A stretch of 10,371 nucleotides of DNA from Anaerolineae bacterium (GTDB lineage Bacteria > Chloroflexota > Anaerolineae > Anaerolineales > Villigracilaceae): positions 1 through 10,371 of the forward strand of contig DQGV01000406.1 of assembly GCA_003524705.1 (NCBI GenBank). The letters are read 5' to 3'. This document shows positions 4,208-10,371 of the stretch, in pieces. Positions within the stretch are counted from its first letter, which is position 1, and every line of letters starts with the position of its first letter. The position numbers and the translations under genes were made by a program. Under the pieces are notes generated by a model. The model was not told the DNA's origin. It worked only from the letters and a program-made list of their open reading frames with translations, and searched no databases.

Positions 4208-6658
4208 TTAAATTTTTACACTTCGCAACCTTAAACTATTCGTAATCACAAATACACTGCTAAATGCCATTGCTCCAGCCGCGAGCATTGGGTTTAAATA
4301 TCCAAGTGCGGCGGCGGGGATAAGAACTACGTTATAGAAAAATGCCCAAAACAAATTTTGTTTAATCGTTGACAATGTTTTGCGTGATAAGTTAATTGCT
4401 TTGGCAACGCCACGCAAATCACCGCTCATTAACGTCACAGGTGCCGCCGCCATGGCAACATCAGTACCTGTTCCAATTGCCAGACCAACATCTGCTTGAG
4501 CAAGTGCAGGCGCATCGTTTACACCATCACCAACCATAGCGACAACATTTACGATTTTTGATTTTTGATTTTCGATTTGTAAATTCTTAACTTCGTTTGC
4601 TTTTCCTTCTGGCAACACTTCTGCAAGCACAGTATCAACATTTACTTGTTTTGCAATTGCTTCAGCAGTTTTTTGATTATCGCCCGTCATCATGGCAACT
4701 TTCAAATTCATTTTATGTAAATCGGCAATTGCATCTTTTGACGATTCTTTAATCGTATCCGCCACTGCAATAATGCCAGCAAATTGATTATCAACGGCAA
4801 CTAACATGGCAGTCTTGGCTTCTGATTGCAAACGAGATATTTCCGATTCAAAATCCACAATGTGGATTCCTTTATCTGCAAACATTTTCTTATTCCCCAC
4901 CATCACGCTTCTTGACTCAACCTCAGCCTGCACACCAAACCCCGGCATAGACTTAAACCCAACAGGTTCCGCAAGCGTTAATCCACGCGTTGTGGCTTCT
5001 GCCCAAATCGCTTCACCAAGTGGATGTTCACTTCCTTTTTCAACAGAAGCGGCAAAACGAAGTATTTCGTCTTCAGAGACTTGAGACTTGTGACTTGTGA
5101 CTATATCCGTAACCGCTGGTTGACCTTTTGTAATTGTGCCAGTTTTATCTAACACAACAACTTTCACATTCCCAGCACGTTCGAGGGCTTCACTATTCTT
5201 AAATAAAATTCCAATCTCTGCGCCTTTGCCAGTGCCAACCATAATGGCTGTTGGTGTGGCGAGTCCCATAGCACAAGGACAAGCAATCACTAAAACTGCA
5301 ACCATGTTGATTAATGCAATTGTGAATGGAGAATCTGAGAATTGATAACCAGTAAGTGGAACAATAAAATACCAAACCGCAAATGTAATTAATGAAATCA
5401 CAATCACTATTGGCACAAACACAGCAGAGACTTGGTCTGCTAGTTTTTGAATCGGTGCTTTGCTTCCTTGTGCATCTTCTACAAGTTTGATGATTCTTGC
5501 TAATGCAGTTTCTCTACCAACTTTAGTCGCTTCAAATTTGATTAATCCAAGTTTGTTCAATGTCGCGCCGATGACTGTATCCCCTTGTTTCTTTTCAACA
5601 GGCAATGATTCACCAGTCAGCATTGATTCATCAACTGTGCTTCGTCCTTCAACTACAACACCATCTACTGGAATGGTCTCGCCAGGTTTAACGATAACTG
5701 TATCCCCGACGCGCACATCATCAATGGAAACAGAAACCTCTATCCCGTCACGGATGAGGCGTGCGGTTTTGGCTCTGAGTCCCATTAATTTCTTAATCGC
5801 TTCTGACGTACGCCCTTTTGCTCGAGCTTCTAAATATTTTCCAAGCCGAATCAAGGTGATGATGACTGCGGCGGTTTCAAAATAAACATGTTGATGGATG
5901 TTTGCAAATGTAATCACGACCGAATAAAAATATGCAGCGGATGAACCCATTGCAATTAATACATCCATATTTGCGGAGCCATTGCGCAAGGCTTTGAACG
6001 CGCTGACATAATATTGACCACCGACAATGAATTGAACTGGCGTTGCTAAGAACCACATAAACAATTGAGCAGTAAAAGAAACATGACCTGCATCGGTTGG
6101 AATTAAACCAAGGTCCATTGACATGGAATAAACAAAAAGCGGCAAGGTGAAAACAAGCCCAAGAATGAGCATGTTGTATTGATATTTAATTTCATGCTCG
6201 CGTGCTTTGGCTTCGGCATCTTCACTTTCATTACCAAGTTCGATAATTTCAAAACCAGCGTTTGCAATTGTGCGTCGTAATTCGGCTTGTGTAATAATGG
6301 TTGGAATGTATTTGACTTGCGCTTTTTCAGTTGTAAAACTGACATTGACTTCTGTAACGCCTTCTTGTTTTTTGATAATGTTTTCAAGTGTGCGGGCGTC
6401 ATTATCATCGGATAATTTTTTAATGATTAACTCTGCTTCACCTGTTGCAATGCCATACCCCGCACGATTGACTCGTGCAATAAAATCATTGATTCCTAAT
6501 TTTGCAGAATCAAAATCTACTGTGGCTCTTTCGGATGAAAGATTCACAACTGCCGAATTCACGCCATCTAATTTTTTTAGATTGCGTTCAACAGTGGCAA
6601 CACAGTTGGCACAGGTCATGCCGGTGATGGGGAGGGTTAATTGTTTTGTATCAGACAT
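4208..6658 (-). CDS. copA: CopA-like Cu(I)-exporting P1B-1 ATPase
   Basis: The 816-residue protein is full length. Residues 5-70 form an HMA domain with GMTCANC (Cys16, Cys19). Residues about 77-142 look like a second HMA fold whose CxxC is absent (LSDDNDA at that place). The actuator domain has TGES (348-351). The sixth-helix metal site is CPC (460-462), the phosphorylated Asp is D504 in DKTGTIT, the nucleotide-binding domain has H545-P546, and the hinge motif GDGVND is at 710-715. The last helices carry YN and MAFSS, the signature of the Cu(I)-specific P1B-1 subclass. It should pump Cu(I) out of the cytosol using ATP. It is the last gene of its operon, starting 3 nt after the DUF2085 stop, with AGGA inside that gene as ribosome binding site. 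Two heptanucleotide repeats lie inside the coding sequence at surface-loop positions in the cytosolic domains. Confidence 0.95.
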   Translation of the reverse strand: MSDTKQLTLPITGMTCANCVATVERNLKKLDGVNSAVVNLSSERATVDFDSAKLGINDFIARVNRAGYGIATGEAELIIKKLSDDNDARTLENIIKKQEGVTEVNVSFTTEKAQVKYIPTIITQAELRRTIANAGFEIIELGNESEDAEAKAREHEIKYQYNMLILGLVFTLPLFVYSMSMDLGLIPTDAGHVSFTAQLFMWFLATPVQFIVGGQYYVSAFKALRNGSANMDVLIAMGSSAAYFYSVVITFANIHQHVYFETAAVIITLIRLGKYLEARAKGRTSEAIKKLMGLRAKTARLIRDGIEVSVSIDDVRVGDTVIVKPGETIPVDGVVVEGRSTVDESMLTGESLPVEKKQGDTVIGATLNKLGLIKFEATKVGRETALARIIKLVEDAQGSKAPIQKLADQVSAVFVPIVIVISLITFAVWYFIVPLTGYQFSDSPFTIALINMVAVLVIACPCAMGLATPTAIMVGTGKGAEIGILFKNSEALERAGNVKVVVLDKTGTITKGQPAVTDIVTSHKSQVSEDEILRFAASVEKGSEHPLGEAIWAEATTRGLTLAEPVGFKSMPGFGVQAEVESRSVMVGNKKMFADKGIHIVDFESEISRLQSEAKTAMLVAVDNQFAGIIAVADTIKESSKDAIADLHKMNLKVAMMTGDNQKTAEAIAKQVNVDTVLAEVLPEGKANEVKNLQIENQKSKIVNVVAMVGDGVNDAPALAQADVGLAIGTGTDVAMAAAPVTLMSGDLRGVAKAINLSRKTLSTIKQNLFWAFFYNVVLIPAAALGYLNPMLAAGAMAFSSVFVITNSLRLRSVKI
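4553..4580. repeat. heptanucleotide tandem repeat inside copA, 4 units
   Basis: Four consecutive 7-mers occur on the + strand: GATTTTT, GATTTTT, GATTTTC, GATTTGT. On the - strand they encode about residues 693-702 of CopA ([10 protein letters not shown]), just before [13 protein letters not shown]. This segment is several residues longer than in the CopA sequences I recall, so the repeat looks like an expansion in a loop. Confidence 0.75.
5077..5102. repeat. heptanucleotide tandem repeat inside copA, nearly 4 units
   Basis: AGACTTG, AGACTTG, TGACTTG and a partial TGACT lie end to end on the + strand. On the - strand they encode about residues 520-528 of CopA (VTSHKSQVS), in the loop between DKTGTIT and the ATP-binding domain. 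It is the second 7-nt repeat in this gene. Confidence 0.75.
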
Positions 6659-6661
6659 TTT

Positions 6662-7411
6662 CTACTTTTTCCTAAGTACATTTTCAACACTAAGTTCATC
6701 TAATTTTTTGTTTAGTGTTTGTATTTCAAAGATGTTCGGCAAAGCCAGCCAGACTATTGCAAGCCCTGCTAAAATTCCTGTAATCCATCTAGCCCATGAG
6801 TTGAAAGAGCCAATTCCATCTCCACTATAAAAATTTTGAGAGAAACTGTTATTGGTTAATTGGGCAAGCCAAAGGTTTGTATCACGAAAGCCATTTCCAA
6901 TACCAGAAAAATCACTAATCATGTGAGTGCCACCATCTAAAATCATAGGCATTAATAATAAGAGAGCCATCCATATAGAAATTGCTTTTGCTTTATTTCG
7001 AAGCCAATAAAAGATAACTGCAAACACCCAAATAATTGTATAAAATGAAACCATACGATCTGACCATGCTACTTTCCAACCCATCGCTTCATTCCCTATA
7101 AATTGACGAAGAATCATTGGGTTGGATGTGTTTTGCCAAACGGTTTGTATTTCGCTCAGTGAATACATACTTTGTTCACCGAATAGAAAGATGGAGCGTT
7201 GCGGTAATTGATGACAAAAGAAAGAATAAAAGAAATAGATTGCATTACCCGCAGAAGTAAAACCTAATTCCATTATGACAGGTGCAAACCAAGGGATAAT
7301 GACCCAGATGCCATAAATTATTAAAAATATTTCAAACAAATGATTGGATATCCAATTACTAAAAGTATGGAATGTTATTTTTTGAGTTGAAGTTACAGAA
7401 ATAGTATTCAT
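6662..7411 (-). CDS. DUF2085 family membrane protein
   Basis: The 249-residue protein has about five hydrophobic segments (near 26-46, 53-66, 122-137, 144-158, 207-224). FFCHQLPQRS (65-73) and the later SDRMVSFY, MILDGGTH and WITGILAG match the pattern of DUF2085 membrane proteins, which have a conserved C-H-Q-x-P-x-R-S, then an Arg-containing motif and a D-G motif. The second motif here lacks the Cys pair that I recall from many members (CxRC-type), and reads AWSDR. The biochemical role of DUF2085 is unknown. The C-terminal 25 residues are charged and probably cytosolic. It sits 3 nt ahead of copA with the copA ribosome binding site inside its 3' end, so the two are very likely co-translated. 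Cys66, His67, and His163 could bind metal, but this is speculation. Confidence 0.75.
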   Translation of the reverse strand: MNTISVTSTQKITFHTFSNWISNHLFEIFLIIYGIWVIIPWFAPVIMELGFTSAGNAIYFFYSFFCHQLPQRSIFLFGEQSMYSLSEIQTVWQNTSNPMILRQFIGNEAMGWKVAWSDRMVSFYTIIWVFAVIFYWLRNKAKAISIWMALLLLMPMILDGGTHMISDFSGIGNGFRDTNLWLAQLTNNSFSQNFYSGDGIGSFNSWARWITGILAGLAIVWLALPNIFEIQTLNKKLDELSVENVLRKK

Positions 7412-7428
7412 TACCTTTGACCTTCTTT

Positions 7429-7459
7429 ATAGTAGCCAGATTAATAATCTGGCTACTAT
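7429..7459. repeat. intercistronic palindrome, 14-bp arms
   Basis: ATAGTAGCCAGATT (7429-7442) is perfectly inverted at 7446-7459 around a 3-nt loop. On the - strand it begins 6 nt after the stop of the YtkA-like gene and ends 17 nt before the DUF2085 ATG. In that direction it is followed by AAAGAAGG and not by a U-run, so it should not stop transcription fully. Confidence 0.8.
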
Positions 7460-7465
7460 TTTTAT

Positions 7466-7858
7466 TTATTGAACTGGAATTTCGATTTCTTCTGTGTAAT
7501 TTAAATCATCTTTCTTTACATTTACAGTTAATTTCCATGTTCCAGACATACTAAAGCCAGCATTGATAGCATATCTACCATTTCCTTGTTCAGTAGCAGT
7601 ACCTTGCATTGTTCCCATATTGTGACCAGTATGTTCCATAGAAATATCAACAACAGCACCTTCAATCGGATTGCCATTTGAGTCTGTAATGGTCAAAATC
7701 ACTTCACCATTCCCCATCATCATAGGGCTAGGTCTTGTTTCAAATGTTACATTTATATTAACTGAATTATTATCTACTACAGGCGTAGAATTACCCCCAC
7801 AAGCTGCCAATAAAATAGACAAACCAACTACAAAACTCACAAAAGTTATCTTAGGCAT
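7466..7858 (-). CDS. YtkA-like lipoprotein
   Basis: The 130-residue protein has a lipoprotein signal peptide ending in LLAAC (Cys20), so it should be anchored outside the membrane. The mature part is a small beta-sandwich of the YtkA-like type: GNGEVILTITDSNGNPIEG, then a Met/His segment with EHTGHNMGTM (about 76-86), then GRYAINAGFSMSGTWKLTV. The Met/His residues in the middle are typical of this family and could bind copper. Its start is firm: AAGGAG lies 8 nt upstream and overlaps the stop codon of the preceding YHS/TRASH gene (TAAAGGAG), which points to coupled translation. It lies downstream of the multicopper oxidase and upstream of the DUF2085 gene, separated from the latter by a palindrome. 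A role as external copper ligand or partner of the oxidase is inferred from context. Confidence 0.8.
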   Translation of the reverse strand: MPKITFVSFVVGLSILLAACGGNSTPVVDNNSVNINVTFETRPSPMMMGNGEVILTITDSNGNPIEGAVVDISMEHTGHNMGTMQGTATEQGNGRYAINAGFSMSGTWKLTVNVKKDDLNYTEEIEIPVQ

Positions 7859-7870
7859 CGAATATCTCCT

Positions 7871-8077
7871 TTATACATTATTTTCTTCAAGGTCATCATC
7901 TTCAAGCGGGTGTTCGACTTCACCTGCTATAAAACCTTGTGGATTTTTTTCAAATTCACGCAAGCAGGCACGAGTACAAAAATAAACTATTTCATTTCCA
8001 TAAACTGCACTTGGATATTTAGATGGTTCTCTTAATGTGCCACTACAAACAGTTTTAGGAAAATTAGCTGAATCCAT
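7871..8077 (-). CDS. YHS/TRASH-type metal-binding mini-protein
   Basis: The 68-residue protein has Cys11, Cys34 and Cys38, which is C-x22-C-x3-C, the spacing of TRASH/YHS metal-binding modules. The second and third Cys are in YFCTRAC, followed by Phe42 and NP (45-46), as in YHS domains. The first Cys lies in TVCSGT rather than the DPVCGM usual for YHS, so it is the more divergent of the two such genes here. A very acidic tail follows the domain (HPLEDDDLEEN). There is no signal peptide, so it is probably cytosolic. The gene starts 8 nt after the multicopper oxidase stop and has no clear ribosome binding site of its own, which suggests coupled translation. TRASH modules act as metal sensors or carriers in other proteins; copper here is inferred from the neighbours. 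Confidence 0.75.
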   Translation of the reverse strand: MDSANFPKTVCSGTLREPSKYPSAVYGNEIVYFCTRACLREFEKNPQGFIAGEVEHPLEDDDLEENNV

Positions 8078-8085
8078 AAAATAAA

Positions 8086-9141
8086 TTATTCAAGGACATT
8101 AATCATCAACATCAAACCACCTGGCTCTTCGCCATTATTAGTAGTGTGATGCGGAATATGGCAATGCAACATCCATTGACCAGTTTCCGTAGCGACCCAT
8201 TCAATATCATATCTTTCACCTGGAGCAACACTAACTGTATCTTTTGTTAACTGTGCTCCTTCTGGAACAGGGTGTCCGTCTGTGGCAACAATTTTGAAAG
8301 CAGGTCCATGTAAGTGCATTGGGTGAATAAATTGACCAATTGCGGCAATACGCAAACGAACAGTTTCACCTTTTTTTACAGTAATGGTTTGAGTATTTGG
8401 AAATGCTTTTCCATTAATTAGGAAATAATTAGGTTCCATGCCACTCATTGGCATTGCAGGGAAAGTTTGCCCACCCATAAATAAAACTTCTGAAATCATT
8501 AAAAATTCATCTACTGCTGGTGGATTGTCTTCTGGAATAATTGGGTCAATAATTAAAGGTGCATATAAACCAGCTAACACTTGTGTATCACTTTCATAAT
8601 GAGAATGATACATATAAGTTCCCGCAGGTTTGGCAGTAAACTCATAAGTAAATGTTTCACCTGGCTGAATGGGGTCTTGCGTCATACCTGGGACTCCATC
8701 CATTGCATTAGGAACTTCAACTCCATGCCAATGAACTGTAGTAGGAGAATCTAATTCATTCTTCACAATAATTTTGACTTGATCGCCTTCGGTAACGCGA
8801 ATCATTGGACCTGGCACTGTACCGTTATAAGTCATTGCATTAATGGTGACACCATCTAAAATTTCCCACTGCACAACTTTTGTTGTTAATTCAAAAACCT
8901 TTACACCATTTTCTTCACGAAACGATAAAGGCTGTCCGCCAACATTTTCAGTCGCAGGTTCTATATCTGTTCCTGTAATAGGTTCCATAGAATGCCCACC
9001 ACCCATATCAGACATGGTCATACTGCCTGGTGTAGCAGTCGTATTCATCATATTGTCATTTCCCATATCCATAGGATTGTTAGTAGTAGCACACGCTGTT
9101 ACTAAAATACTAATTAGCATTAATAGAAATATTTTTTTCAT
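8086..9141 (-). CDS. two-domain multicopper oxidase, lipoprotein
   Basis: The 351-residue protein starts with a lipoprotein signal ending VTAC (Cys17), so it is exported and lipid-anchored. Residues 20-53 are Met-rich (eight Met, with H50), a possible copper-binding arm. Domain 1 holds HWHG (137-140) and HSH (179-181). Domain 2 holds HPMHLHG (273-279) and HCHIPHH (326-332), with Met344 or Met346 as probable axial ligand. These four motifs supply the type 1, 2 and 3 copper ligands. The length fits a two-domain, small-laccase-like enzyme in which the trinuclear site forms between subunits. Between HCHxxxH and the Met there are more residues than in the usual HxxxGM pattern. It probably oxidises Cu(I), or other substrates, with O2 on the outer face. 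GGAG lies 7 nt before the ATG. It is flanked by two YHS/TRASH mini-protein genes. Confidence 0.92.
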   Translation of the reverse strand: MKKIFLLMLISILVTACATTNNPMDMGNDNMMNTTATPGSMTMSDMGGGHSMEPITGTDIEPATENVGGQPLSFREENGVKVFELTTKVVQWEILDGVTINAMTYNGTVPGPMIRVTEGDQVKIIVKNELDSPTTVHWHGVEVPNAMDGVPGMTQDPIQPGETFTYEFTAKPAGTYMYHSHYESDTQVLAGLYAPLIIDPIIPEDNPPAVDEFLMISEVLFMGGQTFPAMPMSGMEPNYFLINGKAFPNTQTITVKKGETVRLRIAAIGQFIHPMHLHGPAFKIVATDGHPVPEGAQLTKDTVSVAPGERYDIEWVATETGQWMLHCHIPHHTTNNGEEPGGLMLMINVLE

Positions 9142-9173
9142 TTTATAACTCCAACACTTTCAACTTTGAATAA

Positions 9174-9356
9174 TTAAGAATGTTCTTGTGTATCTTGTTC
9201 TTTATTAAGATATTTTTCTGGGTCTTTGTCAAAAGATTTTTTACAACCAAGCGAACAGAAGTAATAAGTTTTGCCATTGTATTCGGAAGTGCCAGCGGCA
9301 GTTTCAGGGTCAATATCCATGTGGCAAACGGGGTCATGTACTGTAGTAGTTGTCAT
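9174..9356 (-). CDS. YHS-domain mini-protein
   Basis: The 60-residue protein is a complete YHS domain. It has HDPVCHM (7-13), a Tyr-x-Gly turn (26-28), YYFCSLGC (31-38) and F42/DP (45-46). The three Cys are 11, 34 and 38, the same numbers as in the second mini-protein of this operon. YHS domains often occur at the N-terminus of heavy-metal P-type ATPases, and here the gene directly follows that of a CopB-like ATPase with a 28-nt gap, so it may be the free-standing version of that ATPase's metal-receiving domain. There is no signal peptide; cytosolic. A strong AAGGAG lies 10 nt upstream of the ATG, which fixes the start. The next gene is the multicopper oxidase, 32 nt further on. Copper binding is inferred from context. 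Confidence 0.85.
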   Translation of the reverse strand: MTTTTVHDPVCHMDIDPETAAGTSEYNGKTYYFCSLGCKKSFDKDPEKYLNKEQDTQEHS

Positions 9357-9384
9357 TTTGTAAATCTCCTTGTTTATAAAAATT

Positions 9385-10371
9385 TTATTGTGATAAATCT
9401 ACACGTCGTAACAATTGAGCATTAATGGCTACGACAATGGTACTCACTGACATTAATAACGCACCAACTGCAGGTGAAAGTAGAATTCCAGCCCAAGCAA
9501 GAATTCCGGCGGCTAAAGGCAAAGCAATAATGTTGTAACCAGAAGCCCAAATTAAGTTTTGAATCATTTTGTTGTAACTAGCACGGCTTAATTTGAAAAT
9601 TTTGACAACATCTAATGGATTGCTTTTCACTAAAATAATCCCTGCTGACTCAACTGCCACATCCGTACCACTTCCAATTGCAATCCCAACATCTGCACGA
9701 GTAAGAGCGGGTGCATCATTAACTCCATCACCAACCATTGCAACTTTCTTACCTTGTTTCTGTAATTCAATTACTTTTTGGTCTTTGTGTTCAGGCAATA
9801 CTTCTGCAAAATACAAATCGATTCCAAGTTCATCTGCAACGGCTTTCGCAACTTCTTTGCTATCACCTGTCAACATAGCAACTTGAATATTCATTTCATT
9901 TAATTTTTTGATGGCTTTATAGCTTTCAGGTCGAATGACATCTGCTAATGCAAATGCGGCGAAAATCTTTTCGTCAACGATAAGATAAACAACTGTTTGA
10001 GCTTTTTGTCCAGCAGATAAAGCAAATTCTAAAATTTCATCATTTGGTTTTATATTAAGCAATTCAAGTAAACGCGGACCACCAACCCATAAATCTTTTC
10101 CATTATGTTTTGCACGAATGCCACGTCCTTTAAGTGCTTCAAAATCAGAAACAACTGGCAAATGTAATTTTTTATCTTGCGCGGCTTTGCGTATGGCTCG
10201 CGCAATAATATGTTCTGAATCTGCTTCAAGTGCCGCAGTTAACGCAAGAGCATGGTTTTCATCTACACCATTTGTTTTAATAGCAACTACGCCTTGCTCC
10301 CCTTTTGTAAGAGTGCCTGTTTTATCAAAAATGATGACATCAATTTCTCGCGCTTCTTCAAGTGATAAACG
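9385..10371 (-). CDS. copB: CopB-like P1B-3 copper ATPase, N-terminal part outside the window
   Basis: The frame is open from the right edge (first codon at 10371), leaving 328 residues of the C-terminal half. The visible part starts a few residues before the phosphorylation motif DKTGTLT (about 10325-10305), then has [22 protein letters not shown] and IGSGTDVA. The last two helices carry [12 protein letters not shown] and [20 protein letters not shown]; the M-S-x-S-T pattern is that of the P1B-3 (CopB) group, unlike the MxxSS of the CopA in this operon. In place of the usual SEHP of the ATP-binding domain it reads SEHI. The protein should export copper (Cu+ or Cu2+) across the membrane. The N-terminal metal-binding region, actuator domain and CPx site are not in the window, so subclass is judged from the C-terminus only. 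It is the most upstream visible gene of the operon. Confidence 0.88.
   Translation of the reverse strand, partial: RLSLEEAREIDVIIFDKTGTLTKGEQGVVAIKTNGVDENHALALTAALEADSEHIIARAIRKAAQDKKLHLPVVSDFEALKGRGIRAKHNGKDLWVGGPRLLELLNIKPNDEILEFALSAGQKAQTVVYLIVDEKIFAAFALADVIRPESYKAIKKLNEMNIQVAMLTGDSKEVAKAVADELGIDLYFAEVLPEHKDQKVIELQKQGKKVAMVGDGVNDAPALTRADVGIAIGSGTDVAVESAGIILVKSNPLDVVKIFKLSRASYNKMIQNLIWASGYNIIALPLAAGILAWAGILLSPAVGALLMSVSTIVVAINAQLLRRVDLSQ

Noticed and set aside
5460..5885. 141-codon open frame on the + strand inside copA
   Set aside because: It lies opposite the conserved actuator and membrane domain of CopA and has a Ser/Thr-rich composition with no start signal.
6207..6830. 207-codon open frame on the + strand across the copA/DUF2085 junction
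   Set aside because: It is antisense to two well-supported genes and its product is Ser-rich without any recognisable domain, as expected of a shadow frame.
9143..9337. 64-codon open frame on the - strand overlapping the YHS gene in another frame
   Set aside because: The YHS frame has strong motifs and a ribosome binding site; this one has neither.

Overview
The window is most likely a piece of a Chloroflexota (Anaerolineae-like) chromosome. This is an inference from a moderately AT-rich genome that carries a stand-alone Hanks-type kinase, a DUF2203 protein and intergenic spacers full of short palindromes and degenerate 9-nt repeats. No rRNA or marker gene is present to settle it. No tRNA, CRISPR array, transposase or origin was seen, and no stretch longer than 300 bases lacks a gene.

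Layout. At the left edge, on the + strand, is the 3' part of an alpha/beta-hydrolase with an Asp nucleophile. It converges on everything else, which lies on the - strand, across a bidirectional terminator (718-748). Read in the direction of - strand transcription, from right to left, the order is: C-terminal half of a CopB-like (P1B-3) ATPase, YHS-domain mini-protein, two-domain multicopper oxidase lipoprotein, second YHS/TRASH mini-protein, YtkA-like lipoprotein, DUF2085 membrane protein, CopA-like (P1B-1) ATPase, terminator (4169-4204). Gaps of 3 to 54 nt suggest a single operon whose promoter lies beyond the right edge. A second group follows: a small exported His/Met/Cys protein, a UreH/DsbD_2-like membrane protein with a cupredoxin tail, and a CopZ-like HMA protein. 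After it come a DUF2203 protein and a Ser/Thr kinase with its own sigma-70-like promoter.

How the genes work together. The ten genes from 2235 to the right edge read as a copper-handling island. Two P1B ATPases of different subclass export copper. The multicopper oxidase would oxidise Cu(I) on the outer face of the membrane. The YHS/TRASH mini-proteins and the HMA protein are probable metal carriers or sensors, and the cupredoxin-tailed membrane protein and the small His/Met/Cys protein are probable membrane or exported copper ligands. No recognisable metal-responsive repressor (CsoR, CopY, CueR, ArsR) is in the window.

Beyond the genes, the notable structure is: heptanucleotide tandem repeats at two places inside copA; palindromes directly after stop codons at three gene junctions of the copper clusters; and a 9-nt degenerate repeat array ahead of the DUF2203 gene.
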